A program made the translations under genes and the position numbers. This document shows, piece after piece, positions 42,483 through 51,729 of a DNA stretch of 64,000 nucleotides (positions are counted from its first letter, which is position 1; each line of letters starts with the position of its first letter). The notes under the pieces were generated by a model. That model saw nothing but the letters and a program-made list of their open reading frames with translations. It ran no database searches and was not told the DNA's origin. The stretch is from Paracoccus isoporae (GTDB lineage: Bacteria; Pseudomonadota; Alphaproteobacteria; Rhodobacterales; Rhodobacteraceae): contig NZ_FNAH01000001.1 in assembly GCF_900101865.1 (NCBI RefSeq), forward strand, positions 434,001-498,000, in the 5' to 3' direction.

Positions 42483-43568
42483 TCAGTTCCGCGATACAGG
42501 TTCTGCAAAAACATGCACTTGCGCGCCATTCAGTTGCAGATGCACCTGCTCGCCGATCTTCATCGGGATGCGCTCATGGCTGTGCATCCGCAGCGGTTCG
42601 GCCAGCGGATGCACGCTGACATCGATCTGCTCGCTTTCGCCCAGGAAGGTCTTGCCGAGGATGCGGGCGACGATGCCTTCGCCGTTTTGGCCGATGGTGA
42701 TGGCCTGCGGGCGGATACAGGCCAGTGCCAGCGCACCGTCCGGCAGGTCCAGATTTCCCGCGAACCGGCCGATCGGGGTCTCGATCTCGCCACCCGCCCA
42801 GATCCCGGTCAGCCGGTTGCACGGCCCCATGAACTCGGCGCAGTAGGCCGAGTTCGGACGGTCGTAAATGTCGAAGGAACTGCCGATCTGCTCGATCCGG
42901 CCCTGCTTCATCAGCACGATCTGGTCACCCACCGCCAGCGCCTCCTGCGGGTCATGGGTGACCAGGATCGCCGTCGTGCCCAGCTTGCGCAGCGTGTCCA
43001 CGGTCTCGCGGCGGACCCGTTCGCGCAACCCCTGGTCCAGATTGGAAAACGGCTCGTCCATCAGCAGGATGGCGGGCTGCGGCGCCAGCGCGCGGGCCAG
43101 CGCCACGCGCTGCTGCTCGCCCCCCGACAGCGCATAGGGGAACCGGTCCAAGAGATGAGCGATCCCGATCCGCTCGGCGATATCCGTGACCCGCGCGCGC
43201 CGCAGATCGCCGGGCAGATCGCGCAATCCGAAGGTCAGGTTGTCCGCCACGCTCAGATGGGGAAACAGCGCGTAATCCTGGAACATGAACCCGATGCGGC
43301 GCTGCTCCGGCTCGACGAACACGCCCTCGCCGGTGATCTGACGCCCGGCCATGAAAATCGCGCCGCTCGTGGGCCGCTCCACCCCCGAAATCAGCCGCAG
43401 CAAGGTCGATTTCCCGCAGCCCGATTCGCCCAGCAGGCAGGTGATCTGCCCCGCCGGCACCTCGACCGAGATGTCTTTCAGCACCTCATGGCGCCCGAAG
43501 CGGCAGGAGATCCGGTCGAGTTGCAGCGGCGGAGAGATCGGGTCGGGCATCGGCGTTCCAGACGGCAT
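42483..43568 (-). CDS. fbpC: Ferric iron ABC transporter ATPase (FbpC type)
   Basis: Predicted 361 residues. Walker A GESGCGKSTLLR, Q-loop FMFQDYALFPHLSV, signature LSGGEQQRVALARA, Walker B ILLMDEPFSNLDQG, switch His in VTHDPQEAL. A C-terminal TOBE-like regulatory domain (about 245-361) includes FMGPCNRLTGIW. It energises FbpB. In-frame ATGs at 43568 and 43550 are both possible starts. It is first in the fbpCAB order. Confidence 0.93.
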   Translation of the reverse strand: MPSGTPMPDPISPPLQLDRISCRFGRHEVLKDISVEVPAGQITCLLGESGCGKSTLLRLISGVERPTSGAIFMAGRQITGEGVFVEPEQRRIGFMFQDYALFPHLSVADNLTFGLRDLPGDLRRARVTDIAERIGIAHLLDRFPYALSGGEQQRVALARALAPQPAILLMDEPFSNLDQGLRERVRRETVDTLRKLGTTAILVTHDPQEALAVGDQIVLMKQGRIEQIGSSFDIYDRPNSAYCAEFMGPCNRLTGIWAGGEIETPIGRFAGNLDLPDGALALACIRPQAITIGQNGEGIVARILGKTFLGESEQIDVSVHPLAEPLRMHSHERIPMKIGEQVHLQLNGAQVHVFAEPVSRN

Positions 43569-43712
43569 CGGGTGGCGCGACCCTGATGAGAGTGCAGGCG
43601 GGGCGCCCGCCGCGGGCCGGTTCCACCCGCTTTAATGCGAGCGGCACGGAAAGGTCCAGCAATTGCCGCAATTCGTGACTCTGTCCGCAGGGCGCGCCGC
43701 GGCTTTGGCCGG

Positions 43713-44648
43713 TCAGTCCTGCCGCGAATCTCCGCGCCCCAGCAACAGCCGCCGCCCCAGCAGCGCGGCGCTGCGCGCGGCGCATCCGCTCGGGTCCAGC
43801 CGCGGCGAAAACTCCACCATATCCGCCACCGGGACTGTGGGCGCACAGTCAAACACCATGTCGATCAGCGCCTCCACCACATGCAGCGGCACACCGCGCC
43901 CGGCGGGCGCGCTGACCGCCGGCATGACCGCATGCGGCAGCACGTCCAGATCCAGCGTCAGATAGACCTGATCGACCCGCGCACACAGCGCCTCGACCGC
44001 CGCCCGCGCCGGCTCGGCGCCTGATTGCAAAGCGCGGTCGGCGACAACGCCGACCGACCACTCCGCCGCCCGCTCGCGCAGCGCCTGGGTGTTGGCCTCT
44101 TCCGACAGACCCAACACGAGATAGTCGAAGCCCTCCGGGTCTTCGGCGCGGATCTGGGCGAAGGGCGTGCCGGAGGACGCACCCTCTGCGCCGGGGTTCC
44201 GAATATCCAGATGCGCGTCGATATTGACGATCCCGATTCGCCCGGCGCGCGCGCGCCGCAACCCGCCCCACGAGGCGAAGGCGGTCTCGTGCCCGCCGCC
44301 GAGCACGACGGCGCGATCATGCCGGACAAGCCCCTCCGCGATCCTCCGCGCCATGGCCGCCTGCCCGTCCGCCAGATCGGACCCGGTCACGCCGACATCG
44401 CCCAGATCCGCAAATCCCGGCCAGCCGGCCGGCACGGCCAGCCCCGCCATCGCCGCGCGCAGCGCCGACGGACCTTCAGCCGCGCCGGGCCGGCCCTTGT
44501 TGCGGCGCACCCCCTCGTCACAGGCAAATCCCAGCAACGCGACCCTCGCGCCATCGGCACCGGCCCGATGATGCAGGCGCAGCGCATTCGGACCGTCCTC
44601 CGGGTCGCTGCGTCCGGTCCAGGGCTCGGGCGGCAGGATCTCAGCCAT
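43713..44648 (-). CDS. hutG: Formimidoylglutamase (HutG), arginase/ureohydrolase family
   Basis: Predicted 311 residues. HutG-type signature GFACDEGVRRNKGRPGA near residue 42, and the binuclear manganese ligands in GGGHE, NIDAHLDIR and TLDLDVLPHAVMP. SSGTPF and VSAPAGRGVP are also typical of HutG. It would hydrolyse N-formimino-L-glutamate to glutamate and formamide, the last step of one histidine route. The rest of the hut genes are not in this window. Its start overlaps the TRAP DctM stop by 8 bases, so the transporter may import a histidine-pathway compound. Another guanidino or formimino substrate cannot be excluded. Confidence 0.87.
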   Translation of the reverse strand: MAEILPPEPWTGRSDPEDGPNALRLHHRAGADGARVALLGFACDEGVRRNKGRPGAAEGPSALRAAMAGLAVPAGWPGFADLGDVGVTGSDLADGQAAMARRIAEGLVRHDRAVVLGGGHETAFASWGGLRRARAGRIGIVNIDAHLDIRNPGAEGASSGTPFAQIRAEDPEGFDYLVLGLSEEANTQALRERAAEWSVGVVADRALQSGAEPARAAVEALCARVDQVYLTLDLDVLPHAVMPAVSAPAGRGVPLHVVEALIDMVFDCAPTVPVADMVEFSPRLDPSGCAARSAALLGRRLLLGRGDSRQD

Positions 44649-46185
44649 AAAGCCATCCCGGCAGCCATGTCGCGATCACCGGCAGCAGCCAGACCACCGC
44701 CACCGCCGCGGCCTGCAACGCCAGATAAGGTGCCACACCGCGATAGATCTGCCCCGTCGAGACCTCGGGCGGGGCCGCGCCGCGCAGATAGAACAGCGAG
44801 AACCCGAAGGGCGGGGTCAGGAAGCTGGTCTGCAGGTTGATCGCGATCAGCACCGCCAGCCAGATCGGATCATGGCCCATGGTGATCAGCACCGGCACCA
44901 CCAGCGGCAGCAGGATCACCGAGATCTCGACGAAATCGAGAAAGAAGCCGAGGATGAAGATCAGCCCCATGGTGAACAGAAGCGCCCCTGTCGGCCCGCC
45001 CGGCATCTGCTCCAGCAAATCCGCCAGCCGCTCCTCGCCACCCAGCCCGATGAACACAAGCGAGAACATCCCGGCCATCAGGATGGTGGCAAAGATCATC
45101 GCGCTGACCGTGGCGGTTTCGGTGACCACCGCGGCCAGCATCCCGCCCAGCCTGACGCGCCAGGCGGCGAGGCCCAGCACGATCATCGACAGCACCGCCA
45201 GCACGGCATAGCCCAGCCCCAGCATGAACTGCGCTTGGGTCAGATCGCTGCGCTGCATCCGCACCGGGGCCGCGCCCGCCGCGATGGCCAGTGCCAGAAG
45301 CGCGCCGAAGCCCAGCCAGAATTGCCATGCCGGCATCCCGGCGTGACGCCCCGCCAGCAACAGCGCGCCCGCCGCACCGACAGCGCCCGCCTCGGTCGGA
45401 GTCGCGATGCCGCCCAGTATGGCGCCGAGCACCGCGACGATCAGCGCAATCGGCGGCACCACGGCTGCCATGACCTCCCCGGCCGTTGGCCGGCCGCCTT
45501 CGTCCATCACCGGCGGCATGTCGTTCGGGCGCAGCCAGGCGCGGACCACCAGATAGATCAGGTAGATCCCCACGATCGCCAGACCCGGCAGCATCGCCGC
45601 GGCGAAGGTCTGCCCGACAGAGATGGTCTGGATAGAGAACTTCCCCTGCGCATATTGCGCCTGCTGATAGGCTGACGACATCACGTCCGACAGGATGATG
45701 AGCAGCGTCGAGGGCGGGATGATCTGGCCCAGCGTGCCCGCCGTGCAGACCGTGCCGCAGGCCAGCGGCACGTCATAGCCGTTGCGGATCATCGTGGGCA
45801 GCGCGATCATCCCCATCGCGATCACCGTCGCCCCGACGATGCCGGTCGAGGCCGCCAGCAGCGCGCCGACCAGAACCACCGAGATGCCCAGCCCCCCGCG
45901 CCGATGCCCGAACATCCGCGCCATCGTCTCCAGCAGCCGCTCGGCAATGCCGGAGCGTTGCAGGATCACCCCCATCATCACGAAAAGCGGGATGGCGATC
46001 AGCGTGCGATTGGTCATGATGCCGAAGAAACGCTGGCCGATCGCCCCGAACAGCGCGGTCTCGAACCCGCCGGTCAGCCAGCCGATCCCGGCGAACAAAA
46101 CCGCGACGCCGGAGATGGTGAAGGCCACCGGATAGCCCAGCAGAATGCCCACGATCAGCGCCGCGATCATCCACAGATCAAGCAT
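44641..46185 (-). CDS. TRAP transporter large permease (DctM family)
   Basis: Predicted 514 residues, about 12-14 membrane segments. Family blocks: FGIMTNRTLIAIPLFVMMGV, LGQIIPPSTLLIILSDVMSS, TPTEAGAVGAAGALLL, LGFFLDFVEISVILLPLVVP and LTPPFGFSLFYLRGAAPPEV. The last pattern is typical of the subfamily that pairs with TakP-like (2-oxo acid) binding proteins. Its start overlaps the DctQ stop and its stop overlaps the hutG start by 8 bases each. Confidence 0.94.
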   Translation of the reverse strand: MLDLWMIAALIVGILLGYPVAFTISGVAVLFAGIGWLTGGFETALFGAIGQRFFGIMTNRTLIAIPLFVMMGVILQRSGIAERLLETMARMFGHRRGGLGISVVLVGALLAASTGIVGATVIAMGMIALPTMIRNGYDVPLACGTVCTAGTLGQIIPPSTLLIILSDVMSSAYQQAQYAQGKFSIQTISVGQTFAAAMLPGLAIVGIYLIYLVVRAWLRPNDMPPVMDEGGRPTAGEVMAAVVPPIALIVAVLGAILGGIATPTEAGAVGAAGALLLAGRHAGMPAWQFWLGFGALLALAIAAGAAPVRMQRSDLTQAQFMLGLGYAVLAVLSMIVLGLAAWRVRLGGMLAAVVTETATVSAMIFATILMAGMFSLVFIGLGGEERLADLLEQMPGGPTGALLFTMGLIFILGFFLDFVEISVILLPLVVPVLITMGHDPIWLAVLIAINLQTSFLTPPFGFSLFYLRGAAPPEVSTGQIYRGVAPYLALQAAAVAVVWLLPVIATWLPGWLYG

Positions 46186-46699
46186 GCGGCGTCTCTCCCT
46201 CGCCGTGTCCGGTCAGCCGCGCCAGGTCGCGCAGGATCAGCGCGATCCCCTGCACCGCCATCAGCGCGCAGAAGGCCGGGATCAGCGATTTGAGCAGATA
46301 GGAAAACGGCAGACCGCCAACCGAAATCGCCCCCTCGCGGATCGCCCATGAGGCGCGGATGGCAGGCCAGCTCCACCAGGCGATCACGGCGAGGCTGGGC
46401 AGCAGCAGCAGGCAATGCCCCGCCAGGTCCAGCAGGGCCTTTCCGCGCGGCGGCCAGCTTGCATAGAAGATATCGACCCGGACATGCCGGTCGATCAGCA
46501 GAGTATAGCCCGAGGCCAGCATGAACAGGCTGGCATGGGTGTACAGCACCGCCTCATCCGCCCAGATCGCGCCGATCCCGAACACGTAACGCAGCAGCAC
46601 AATGGCGAACTGCACCGCCAGCAGCAGCAGCGCCAGCCAGCGGACCGTCTGGCCGGTGATCCGATTGATCGCGTCCAGACCGTCCGCCAGCCTTAGCAT
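46178..46699 (-). CDS. TRAP transporter small permease (DctQ family)
   Basis: Predicted 173 residues with four membrane segments. The DctQ hallmark WADEAVLYTHASLFMLASGY and DRHVRVDIFYASW are present. Its start shares a base with the binding-protein stop (TGATG at about 46699). It forms the membrane unit with the DctM protein. Confidence 0.93.
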   Translation of the reverse strand: MLRLADGLDAINRITGQTVRWLALLLLAVQFAIVLLRYVFGIGAIWADEAVLYTHASLFMLASGYTLLIDRHVRVDIFYASWPPRGKALLDLAGHCLLLLPSLAVIAWWSWPAIRASWAIREGAISVGGLPFSYLLKSLIPAFCALMAVQGIALILRDLARLTGHGEGETPHA

Positions 46700-47781
46700 C
46701 AGACGCCCATCGCCGCGGCGCGGGCATTGATCGCACCGGCCTCGGATTGCACCTGGTAGCCGGCGATCAGGTCACGATAGGCCATGAAGCTCTCGGTAAC
46801 CTTCTTCGTGGTCTCGTCGCCCGCCAGCAACTCGTCATAGACCTCGCCTGCGGCGGTCCACATGGCGGCCAGCACGTCGTCGGGCAGGCGGTGCACCTGC
46901 ACGCCGTCATTCGCCACCAGCTCGCTCAGCGCGCGGGCATGGTTGGTCAGATACTCGGTGAGCACCTCGTTATAGAGGCTCTCGCAGGCCGCCCGCACCG
47001 CCGCCTTCAGATCGTCGGGCAGCGCCTCCCAGCTTGACAGATTGACCGCACATTCCTCGGCCGACCCCGGCTCTCCGATGCCGGGCCAGTAGTAATTCTT
47101 GGCAATCTGCTGATAGCCGACGGCGGCATCGGTCCACGGCCCGATGAACTCGCCCGCATCGAGCGCGCCCGACTGCAGCGCCTGGAACATCTCGCCGCCC
47201 GACAGCGCCTGCACCGACATGCCCAGCTTGGTGCACATCTCGGAGGCGAGCCCGGTCGAGCGGAAGCGCAGCCCCTTCAGGTCCTCGGCCGAGTTGATCG
47301 GCTCGCGGAACCAGCCCGCCCATTGCGGGCCGGAATTGCCGCACAGGAACGGCTTCAGCCCGAACCCCGCATAGACCTCGTCATAAAGCTCCTGACCGCC
47401 GCCATAGCTCATCCAGCCGACCTGCTCGGTCGCGGTCAGACCGAAGGGCTGGCTGCAAAACAGCAGGATCGCCTTCGACTTGCTGCCCCAATAGCTGGGC
47501 ACCGCATGATACAGATCCGCCGTGCCCTGCGACACCGCGTCGAAAACGCCATTGCCCGGCACCAGCTCGCCCGCGCCGAAAAGCTGCACCTCGATCCGGC
47601 CGCCCGAAAGCAGCGTGATCCGGTCGGCCAGCTTCTGCGCCGCCACACCCGGCCCGGGCAGGTTCTTCGGCCAGGCCGTGACCATCTTCCATTGCAGCAC
47701 GTCCTGCGCAATCGCGGGCGCGGCCACGGCGCTCGCCGCGGCGCCGATCCCGGCCGTCCTCAGGAAATTCCGTCTTTTCAT
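46699..47781 (-). CDS. TRAP transporter substrate-binding protein, TakP-like, Tat-exported
   Basis: Predicted 360 residues from ATG at 47781. The N-terminus MKRRNFLRTAGIGAAASAVA is a twin-arginine signal ending AIAQ. The mature part, WKMVTAWPKNLPGPG, LFGAGELVPGNGVFDAVSQG, QWAGWFREPINSAEDLKGLR, LSGGEMFQALQSGALDAGEF, closely follows the TakP (2-oxo acid) pattern, including the Arg in LRFRSTG. It delivers a carboxylate to DctQM. The first gene of a TRAP-hutG operon, it is divergent from a HutC-family regulator. Confidence 0.93.
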   Translation of the reverse strand: MKRRNFLRTAGIGAAASAVAAPAIAQDVLQWKMVTAWPKNLPGPGVAAQKLADRITLLSGGRIEVQLFGAGELVPGNGVFDAVSQGTADLYHAVPSYWGSKSKAILLFCSQPFGLTATEQVGWMSYGGGQELYDEVYAGFGLKPFLCGNSGPQWAGWFREPINSAEDLKGLRFRSTGLASEMCTKLGMSVQALSGGEMFQALQSGALDAGEFIGPWTDAAVGYQQIAKNYYWPGIGEPGSAEECAVNLSSWEALPDDLKAAVRAACESLYNEVLTEYLTNHARALSELVANDGVQVHRLPDDVLAAMWTAAGEVYDELLAGDETTKKVTESFMAYRDLIAGYQVQSEAGAINARAAAMGV

Positions 47782-47929
47782 CTCGCTCCTCCCTCTCCGA
47801 GCTGTCGATTTATCCGGGCGATCTGCCCGGCCATCCAAGACATCGCAATCTCGCGTCAGACCCGTTCCGGTCTGCGTCATCCCCCGATGCGGCGCCGCAA
47901 TCCGAATCACGGCTGGCGCATCTCCCCTC

Positions 47930-47945
47930 ATATGTTTAAACATAT
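47930..47945. promoter_or_regulatory. Perfect 16-bp palindrome, candidate GntR/HutC operator
   Basis: ATATGTTTAAACATAT is fully self-complementary. It sits in the AT-rich divergent promoter region (47782-48011), 67 bp upstream of the GntR gene and 148 bp upstream of the TRAP binding-protein gene. This is the strongest dyad in the gap. Confidence 0.6.
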
Positions 47946-48011
47946 TTTTCATTTGTTCAATCTTATTTCTCGCTTCTCAGCCGAGGCAGAAAGCGATTAG
48001 GATCGCAAGGG

Positions 48012-48686
48012 ATGATGAAACGCTTTGCCGCCATACGCGACGAGATGCTGCGCCGGATCAATGACGGCGACTGGCCGGTCGGGCATGAGCTGCCGACCGA
48101 ACCCCAGCTTGCCGCCGAATTCGGCGTCGCGCGCGGCACGGTGCGGCGGGCGATGGATGCGCTCTCCGAACAGGGGCTGGTGGAGCGGCGCAAGCGTGCC
48201 GGCACACGCGTCGCCGCCCGTCAGGCCCATGCGTCGCGGATGAGCATCCCGATCGTGCGCCACGGGATCGAGGCGCGCGGCGACACATATGGTTACCGCC
48301 TGCTGGACCGGCGCATCTCCAAGGCGGATACGGCATTCGGCGGGCCGGCCGGGATGCTGCATGTCGAATGCCTGCATCTGGCCAACAATGTCCCGTTCCA
48401 GCTTGAGGAACGCCAGATCAGCCTCGACAGCCTGCCGGAAAGCGCCGAGGCCGATTTCAGCCAGCAAAGCCCGAATGAATGGCTGGTCAGCCTGATCCCG
48501 GCCACCGATGTCGAAACCACGCTGCGGGCGGATGGGGCGTCGGATCACGTGGCCGAGCGGCTGGCGCTCTCGCCCGGCGCGCCGATCTTCGTGCTGGAAC
48601 GCCGCACCTTCCTGAACGGAGAGGCGCTGACCCAGGTGCGCATGTCCCACCCCGCATCGCTTTTCTCGATCACCACGCGCAACTGA
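48012..48686 (+). CDS. GntR/HutC-family transcriptional regulator
   Basis: Predicted 224 residues. Winged helix (about 5-70): MLRRINDGDWPVGHELPTEP, AAEFGVARGTVRRAMDALSE, LVERRKRAGTRVA. The UTRA domain (about 85-220) has PAGMLHVECLHLANNVPF and APIFVLERRTFLNGEALTQ, typical of the HutC branch. It is divergent from the TRAP-hutG operon and is probably its repressor, with urocanate or a related compound as possible inducer. Two adjacent ATG codons (48012, 48015) could both serve as start. Confidence 0.9.
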   Translation: MMKRFAAIRDEMLRRINDGDWPVGHELPTEPQLAAEFGVARGTVRRAMDALSEQGLVERRKRAGTRVAARQAHASRMSIPIVRHGIEARGDTYGYRLLDRRISKADTAFGGPAGMLHVECLHLANNVPFQLEERQISLDSLPESAEADFSQQSPNEWLVSLIPATDVETTLRADGASDHVAERLALSPGAPIFVLERRTFLNGEALTQVRMSHPASLFSITTRN

Positions 48687-48698
48687 CGCGCGGCAGGA

Positions 48699-50264
48699 TT
48701 ACCCCGGCGCGCGCCGCAGGAAACGCGACGGGCCGTTTTCTCCGAACAGCTCGATCTCCAGCGCCTCCGCCACCTCGCCCTCGCCCGAGAACACGGCCAG
48801 CGAGCGCGAGCCCTCGACCGCATTCTCGGTGACGAAATCGAAGACCATCGTCCGGCCATCCCAAGGGCGCAGCGGCAGCACCATGGCCGCCGGCCCGGCC
48901 ACCAGCTCCAGCCCGTCGCGGCCCCCGCGCACCTCGACGCTGCCGAAATAGGGATGCTGATAGCTGCCGACCGCCCAGCCCGCATCCGGCGGCGCGGCGG
49001 AGGCGCGGGGCGGCGCCATCCCGGCCGTGCTGCCCAGGGGCGTGAAGAAAGGACCGACCAGCCCCTGATAGGCCGCGTACCAGTCCCGGCTGATCCGCCC
49101 AAGCTGGGCCAGATCGGTAAAGGAGGCGGCAATCGCCTCCACCGCGCCGACCGGCGCGGCGTTGGACAAGACCACGATCCCCAGATCGAGCGACGGGATC
49201 AGCGTGAAGCACGTCCCCGCCCCCATCAGGAACCCGCCCGAATGGCTCAGGCTCTTCCGCCCCGAGGACTCGGTCGACACGTTGAAGCCGAAGCCGTAGA
49301 ACCCGGCCCGCGCATCCGATGTCGGGGCGGGCACCGACACGGCCTGCGGCGAGATGGCGGGACGCAGCGCCGCAGCCGGGATCAGATCACCCCCATCCGC
49401 GAGCATCATCGCCAGCCATTTCGCCATGTCGCTGACCGAGGCGCTGACCCCGCCCGCCGGGGCCTGCGGGTCCGGCTGACGCTGGAACAGCGGCGCGAAA
49501 CCATCCTCGGTCCTGGCATGGGGCACGGCGCGATCGGCCCGCGCCATGAAGTCGTCGTACCGCGCGCTCGTGGCAGACATGCCGAGCGGCGCGAAGATCT
49601 CCTGCGCGACCAGCTCGCTCCAGTCCATCTCGGCCTGCGCCGCCACGGCTTCCGCTGCCGCGGTGAATCCGAAATTCGTATAGGCGTAGCTGTCACGAAA
49701 GGCGCTGAGCGGCAAGAGCCGCAGCCGTTCCAGCACCCTGCGCCGACCGAAGCCGATATCCTCCAGATCGTCGCCGGCATGATCGGGCAGGCCGGAGCGA
49801 TGGCTCAGCAGATCGCCAATGGTCAGCCGCGCGGTCACCGCTGGATCGGACAGCGCGAACCACGGCAGCAGCTCCCGCATCCGGCTGTCCCAACCCACGG
49901 CACCCTGCCCGACCCGCGCGGCAATCGCCGTGGCACTGATGGATTTCGACACGGAGGCGAGTTGGAAGACCGTGTCCGGGGTGATCTCATCGGGGGCCGC
50001 GATCTCGCGCAATCCGTATCCGCCCGCCTTCACCGTGCGGCCGCCATGAACCACCGCCACGGCGATGCCCGGAACCCCGCTCCGCGCCATCACCTCTGCC
50101 ACGATCCCGTCAATCGCGGCAATGGCCGCCTCGATCTGCTGCGGCGGCGCATCGAGCGCCACGAAGCGGTTCGGATCCGGCATCTCGCCAGCCGCGCGCA
50201 TCGGCAACAGCGCCGATACGGCCGCGCCGAGGAACAGCCGCCGCGAAAACCTGAAATCCGTCAT
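48699..50264 (-). CDS. Serine hydrolase, class C beta-lactamase/DD-peptidase-like, Tat-exported
   Basis: Predicted 521 residues from ATG at 50264. Signal peptide with twin arginines: MTDFRFSRRLFLGAAVSALL. Catalytic motifs: SxxK in LASVSKSISAT, YxN in YAYTNFG, and the third box as HSG in SLSHSGGFLMG. SHRSGLPDH is typical of this esterase/beta-lactamase family. The C-terminal domain (about 390-521) is beta-rich. It probably acts in the periplasm on peptidoglycan peptides, amides or esters; true beta-lactamase activity is not implied. Its 3' end is 12 bp from the end of the GntR gene. Confidence 0.9.
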   Translation of the reverse strand: MTDFRFSRRLFLGAAVSALLPMRAAGEMPDPNRFVALDAPPQQIEAAIAAIDGIVAEVMARSGVPGIAVAVVHGGRTVKAGGYGLREIAAPDEITPDTVFQLASVSKSISATAIAARVGQGAVGWDSRMRELLPWFALSDPAVTARLTIGDLLSHRSGLPDHAGDDLEDIGFGRRRVLERLRLLPLSAFRDSYAYTNFGFTAAAEAVAAQAEMDWSELVAQEIFAPLGMSATSARYDDFMARADRAVPHARTEDGFAPLFQRQPDPQAPAGGVSASVSDMAKWLAMMLADGGDLIPAAALRPAISPQAVSVPAPTSDARAGFYGFGFNVSTESSGRKSLSHSGGFLMGAGTCFTLIPSLDLGIVVLSNAAPVGAVEAIAASFTDLAQLGRISRDWYAAYQGLVGPFFTPLGSTAGMAPPRASAAPPDAGWAVGSYQHPYFGSVEVRGGRDGLELVAGPAAMVLPLRPWDGRTMVFDFVTENAVEGSRSLAVFSGEGEVAEALEIELFGENGPSRFLRRAPG

Positions 50265-50575
50265 CCGTGCCTCCATCATCGCCTGCCCAAGCCTAGGCGC
50301 GGGCCGCGCGCACAATCAAGGGTTGAGAGGCCGGGTTTCCCCTTTTGATTCAGACCGAAAACCCCCGCGCTGCGGCCTCAAGCCGTGCGCAGGGTCGGGG
50401 ACGGGATACCGTCGCCAGCGGCTGCAACAGATGTTCTGCACGCCCGAGCTGCGGATCAAGGCCTCACCACACCGGCGGCATCAAGATAGACCGGGCGGCG
50501 CTGCGCCAGTCATCCAGCCGCCCCACATCGCCGCCGGGCTTTCCTTCCCCCGCGCGGGGATGCAGACTTGCCGCC
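50265..50575. other. Intergenic region between the serine hydrolase and mogA genes
   Basis: This 311-nt divergent gap should hold both promoters. I see no strong -35/-10 pair, dyad or repeat, and no gene. The reading frame of mogA is open through part of it (from 50345), but that extension is Arg/Ser/Pro-rich and not family-like. Confidence 0.5.
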
Positions 50576-51121
50576 ATGACCGACACAGCCGCCCGCCCCG
50601 CCCGCGTCGCAATCCTGACCGTCTCCGACCGCGCCGCAGCGGGTGCCTATGAGGACAAGGGCGGCCCCGGCGCCGAGGACTGGCTGCGGCGCACCGTCAC
50701 CTCGCCGATGGAGATCAGCCGCAGCATCGTCCCCGACGGGCGAGAGGTGGTCGCGTCCCGGCTGCGCGAGCTGTCCGATCAGGGCGCCGATCTGATCCTC
50801 GTGACCGGCGGCACCGGCCCCGCACCCCGCGACCTGACGCCAGAGGCGGTGATGGACGTGGCCGAGCGCGAATATCCCGGCTTCGGAGAGGAGATGCGAC
50901 GCGCCAGCCTGCGCGAGGTGCCGACCGCCATCCTGTCGCGCCAGACCGCGGTCAGCCGCGGGGCCTGCCTGATCATCACCATCCCCGGCAAGCCCTCGGC
51001 CATCGCCACCTGCCTCGACGCGGTGTTTGCTGCCGTGCCCTACTGCCTCGACCTGCTCGGCGCCGCCCGGATCGAGACCGACCCGGCACGGATCGAGGCG
51101 TTCCGGCCGAAGCCGAAATGA
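50576..51121 (+). CDS. mogA: MogA-type molybdenum cofactor biosynthesis protein (molybdopterin adenylyltransferase)
   Basis: Predicted 181 residues from ATG at 50576. The N-terminal strand is VAILTVSDRAAAGAYEDKGG. The signature TGGTGPAPRDLTPEAVMDV holds the molybdopterin-binding acidic residue, and the C-terminal LIITIPGKPSAIATCLDAV is conserved. It adenylylates molybdopterin before molybdate insertion. There is no good ribosome binding site. Its stop overlaps the next start (ATGA, 51118-51121). Confidence 0.93.
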   Translation: MTDTAARPARVAILTVSDRAAAGAYEDKGGPGAEDWLRRTVTSPMEISRSIVPDGREVVASRLRELSDQGADLILVTGGTGPAPRDLTPEAVMDVAEREYPGFGEEMRRASLREVPTAILSRQTAVSRGACLIITIPGKPSAIATCLDAVFAAVPYCLDLLGAARIETDPARIEAFRPKPK

Positions 51122-51720
51122 ACGCGCTGCTGATCGTCGCCCACCCCGTTCCCGCCAGTCTCAACCGCCATCTGGCAGAGATCGCCGCGAAAGCAGCGCA
51201 GGACGCGGGCGCCTCGCTGCGCCGGATCGACCTCTACTAGACCGGGTTCGAGCCGCGCCTGACCGCGGGCGAACGCAGCGCCTATTACGCCGATCCCGGT
51301 GCCATCCCCGATGCGCACATCGCGAATCATGGCGCGGCCCTGCAGGCGGCCGAGCTGCTGATCCTCGTCTTCCCGACCTGGTGGTACGGGTTTCCGGCCA
51401 TCCTGAAAGGCTGGTTCGACCGCGTCTGGCGGCCCGGCATCGCTTTCGATCACGCGCCGGACAAAAGCCGTCTGCACCCGCGCCTGTCCCGGCTTCGGCA
51501 GGTGGTGGCAATCACCACCATGGGCTCGCCCGGCTGGATCGACCGGCTGGTGCTGCGCCAGCCGCTGCGCCGGGTGCTGCGGCTGGCCATCCTGCATCCC
51601 TGCGCCCCGCAGGCCCGACTGCGCTGGCTGGCGCTCCATGATGCCGAGACCGTCAGCCCCGCGCGTGCCGAACGCTTCGCCCGGCGCATCCGCCGCAGCA
51701 TCGCGCGCGCCGCGCGCTGA
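51118..51720 (+). pseudogene. NAD(P)H dehydrogenase (quinone)-family gene interrupted by an in-frame TAG
   Basis: The frame begins at ATG 51118 (overlapping the mogA stop) with MNALLIVAHPVPASLNRHLA, a typical flavodoxin-fold quinone reductase start. Codon 41 is TAG (51238-51240), in the context RIDLY-stop-TGFEPRLTAGERSAYY. After it the same frame runs intact to 51720, with VFPTWWYGFPAILKGWFDRV, the conserved flavin/quinone block, 201 codons in all counting the final stop. Homologues carry a sense codon at that place (usually Ala or an acidic residue, from memory). One substitution explains it. No good restart codon follows closely, so the product is probably lost unless the TAG is read through or is a sequencing error. 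Confidence 0.85.
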
Positions 51721-51729
51721 ACCTGCGCC

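Noticed and set aside
51238..51240. TAG as a selenocysteine- or pyrrolysine-type recoding site
   Set aside because: TAG is not a selenocysteine codon, no pyrrolysine genes or downstream element are visible, and the family does not use a special residue there.
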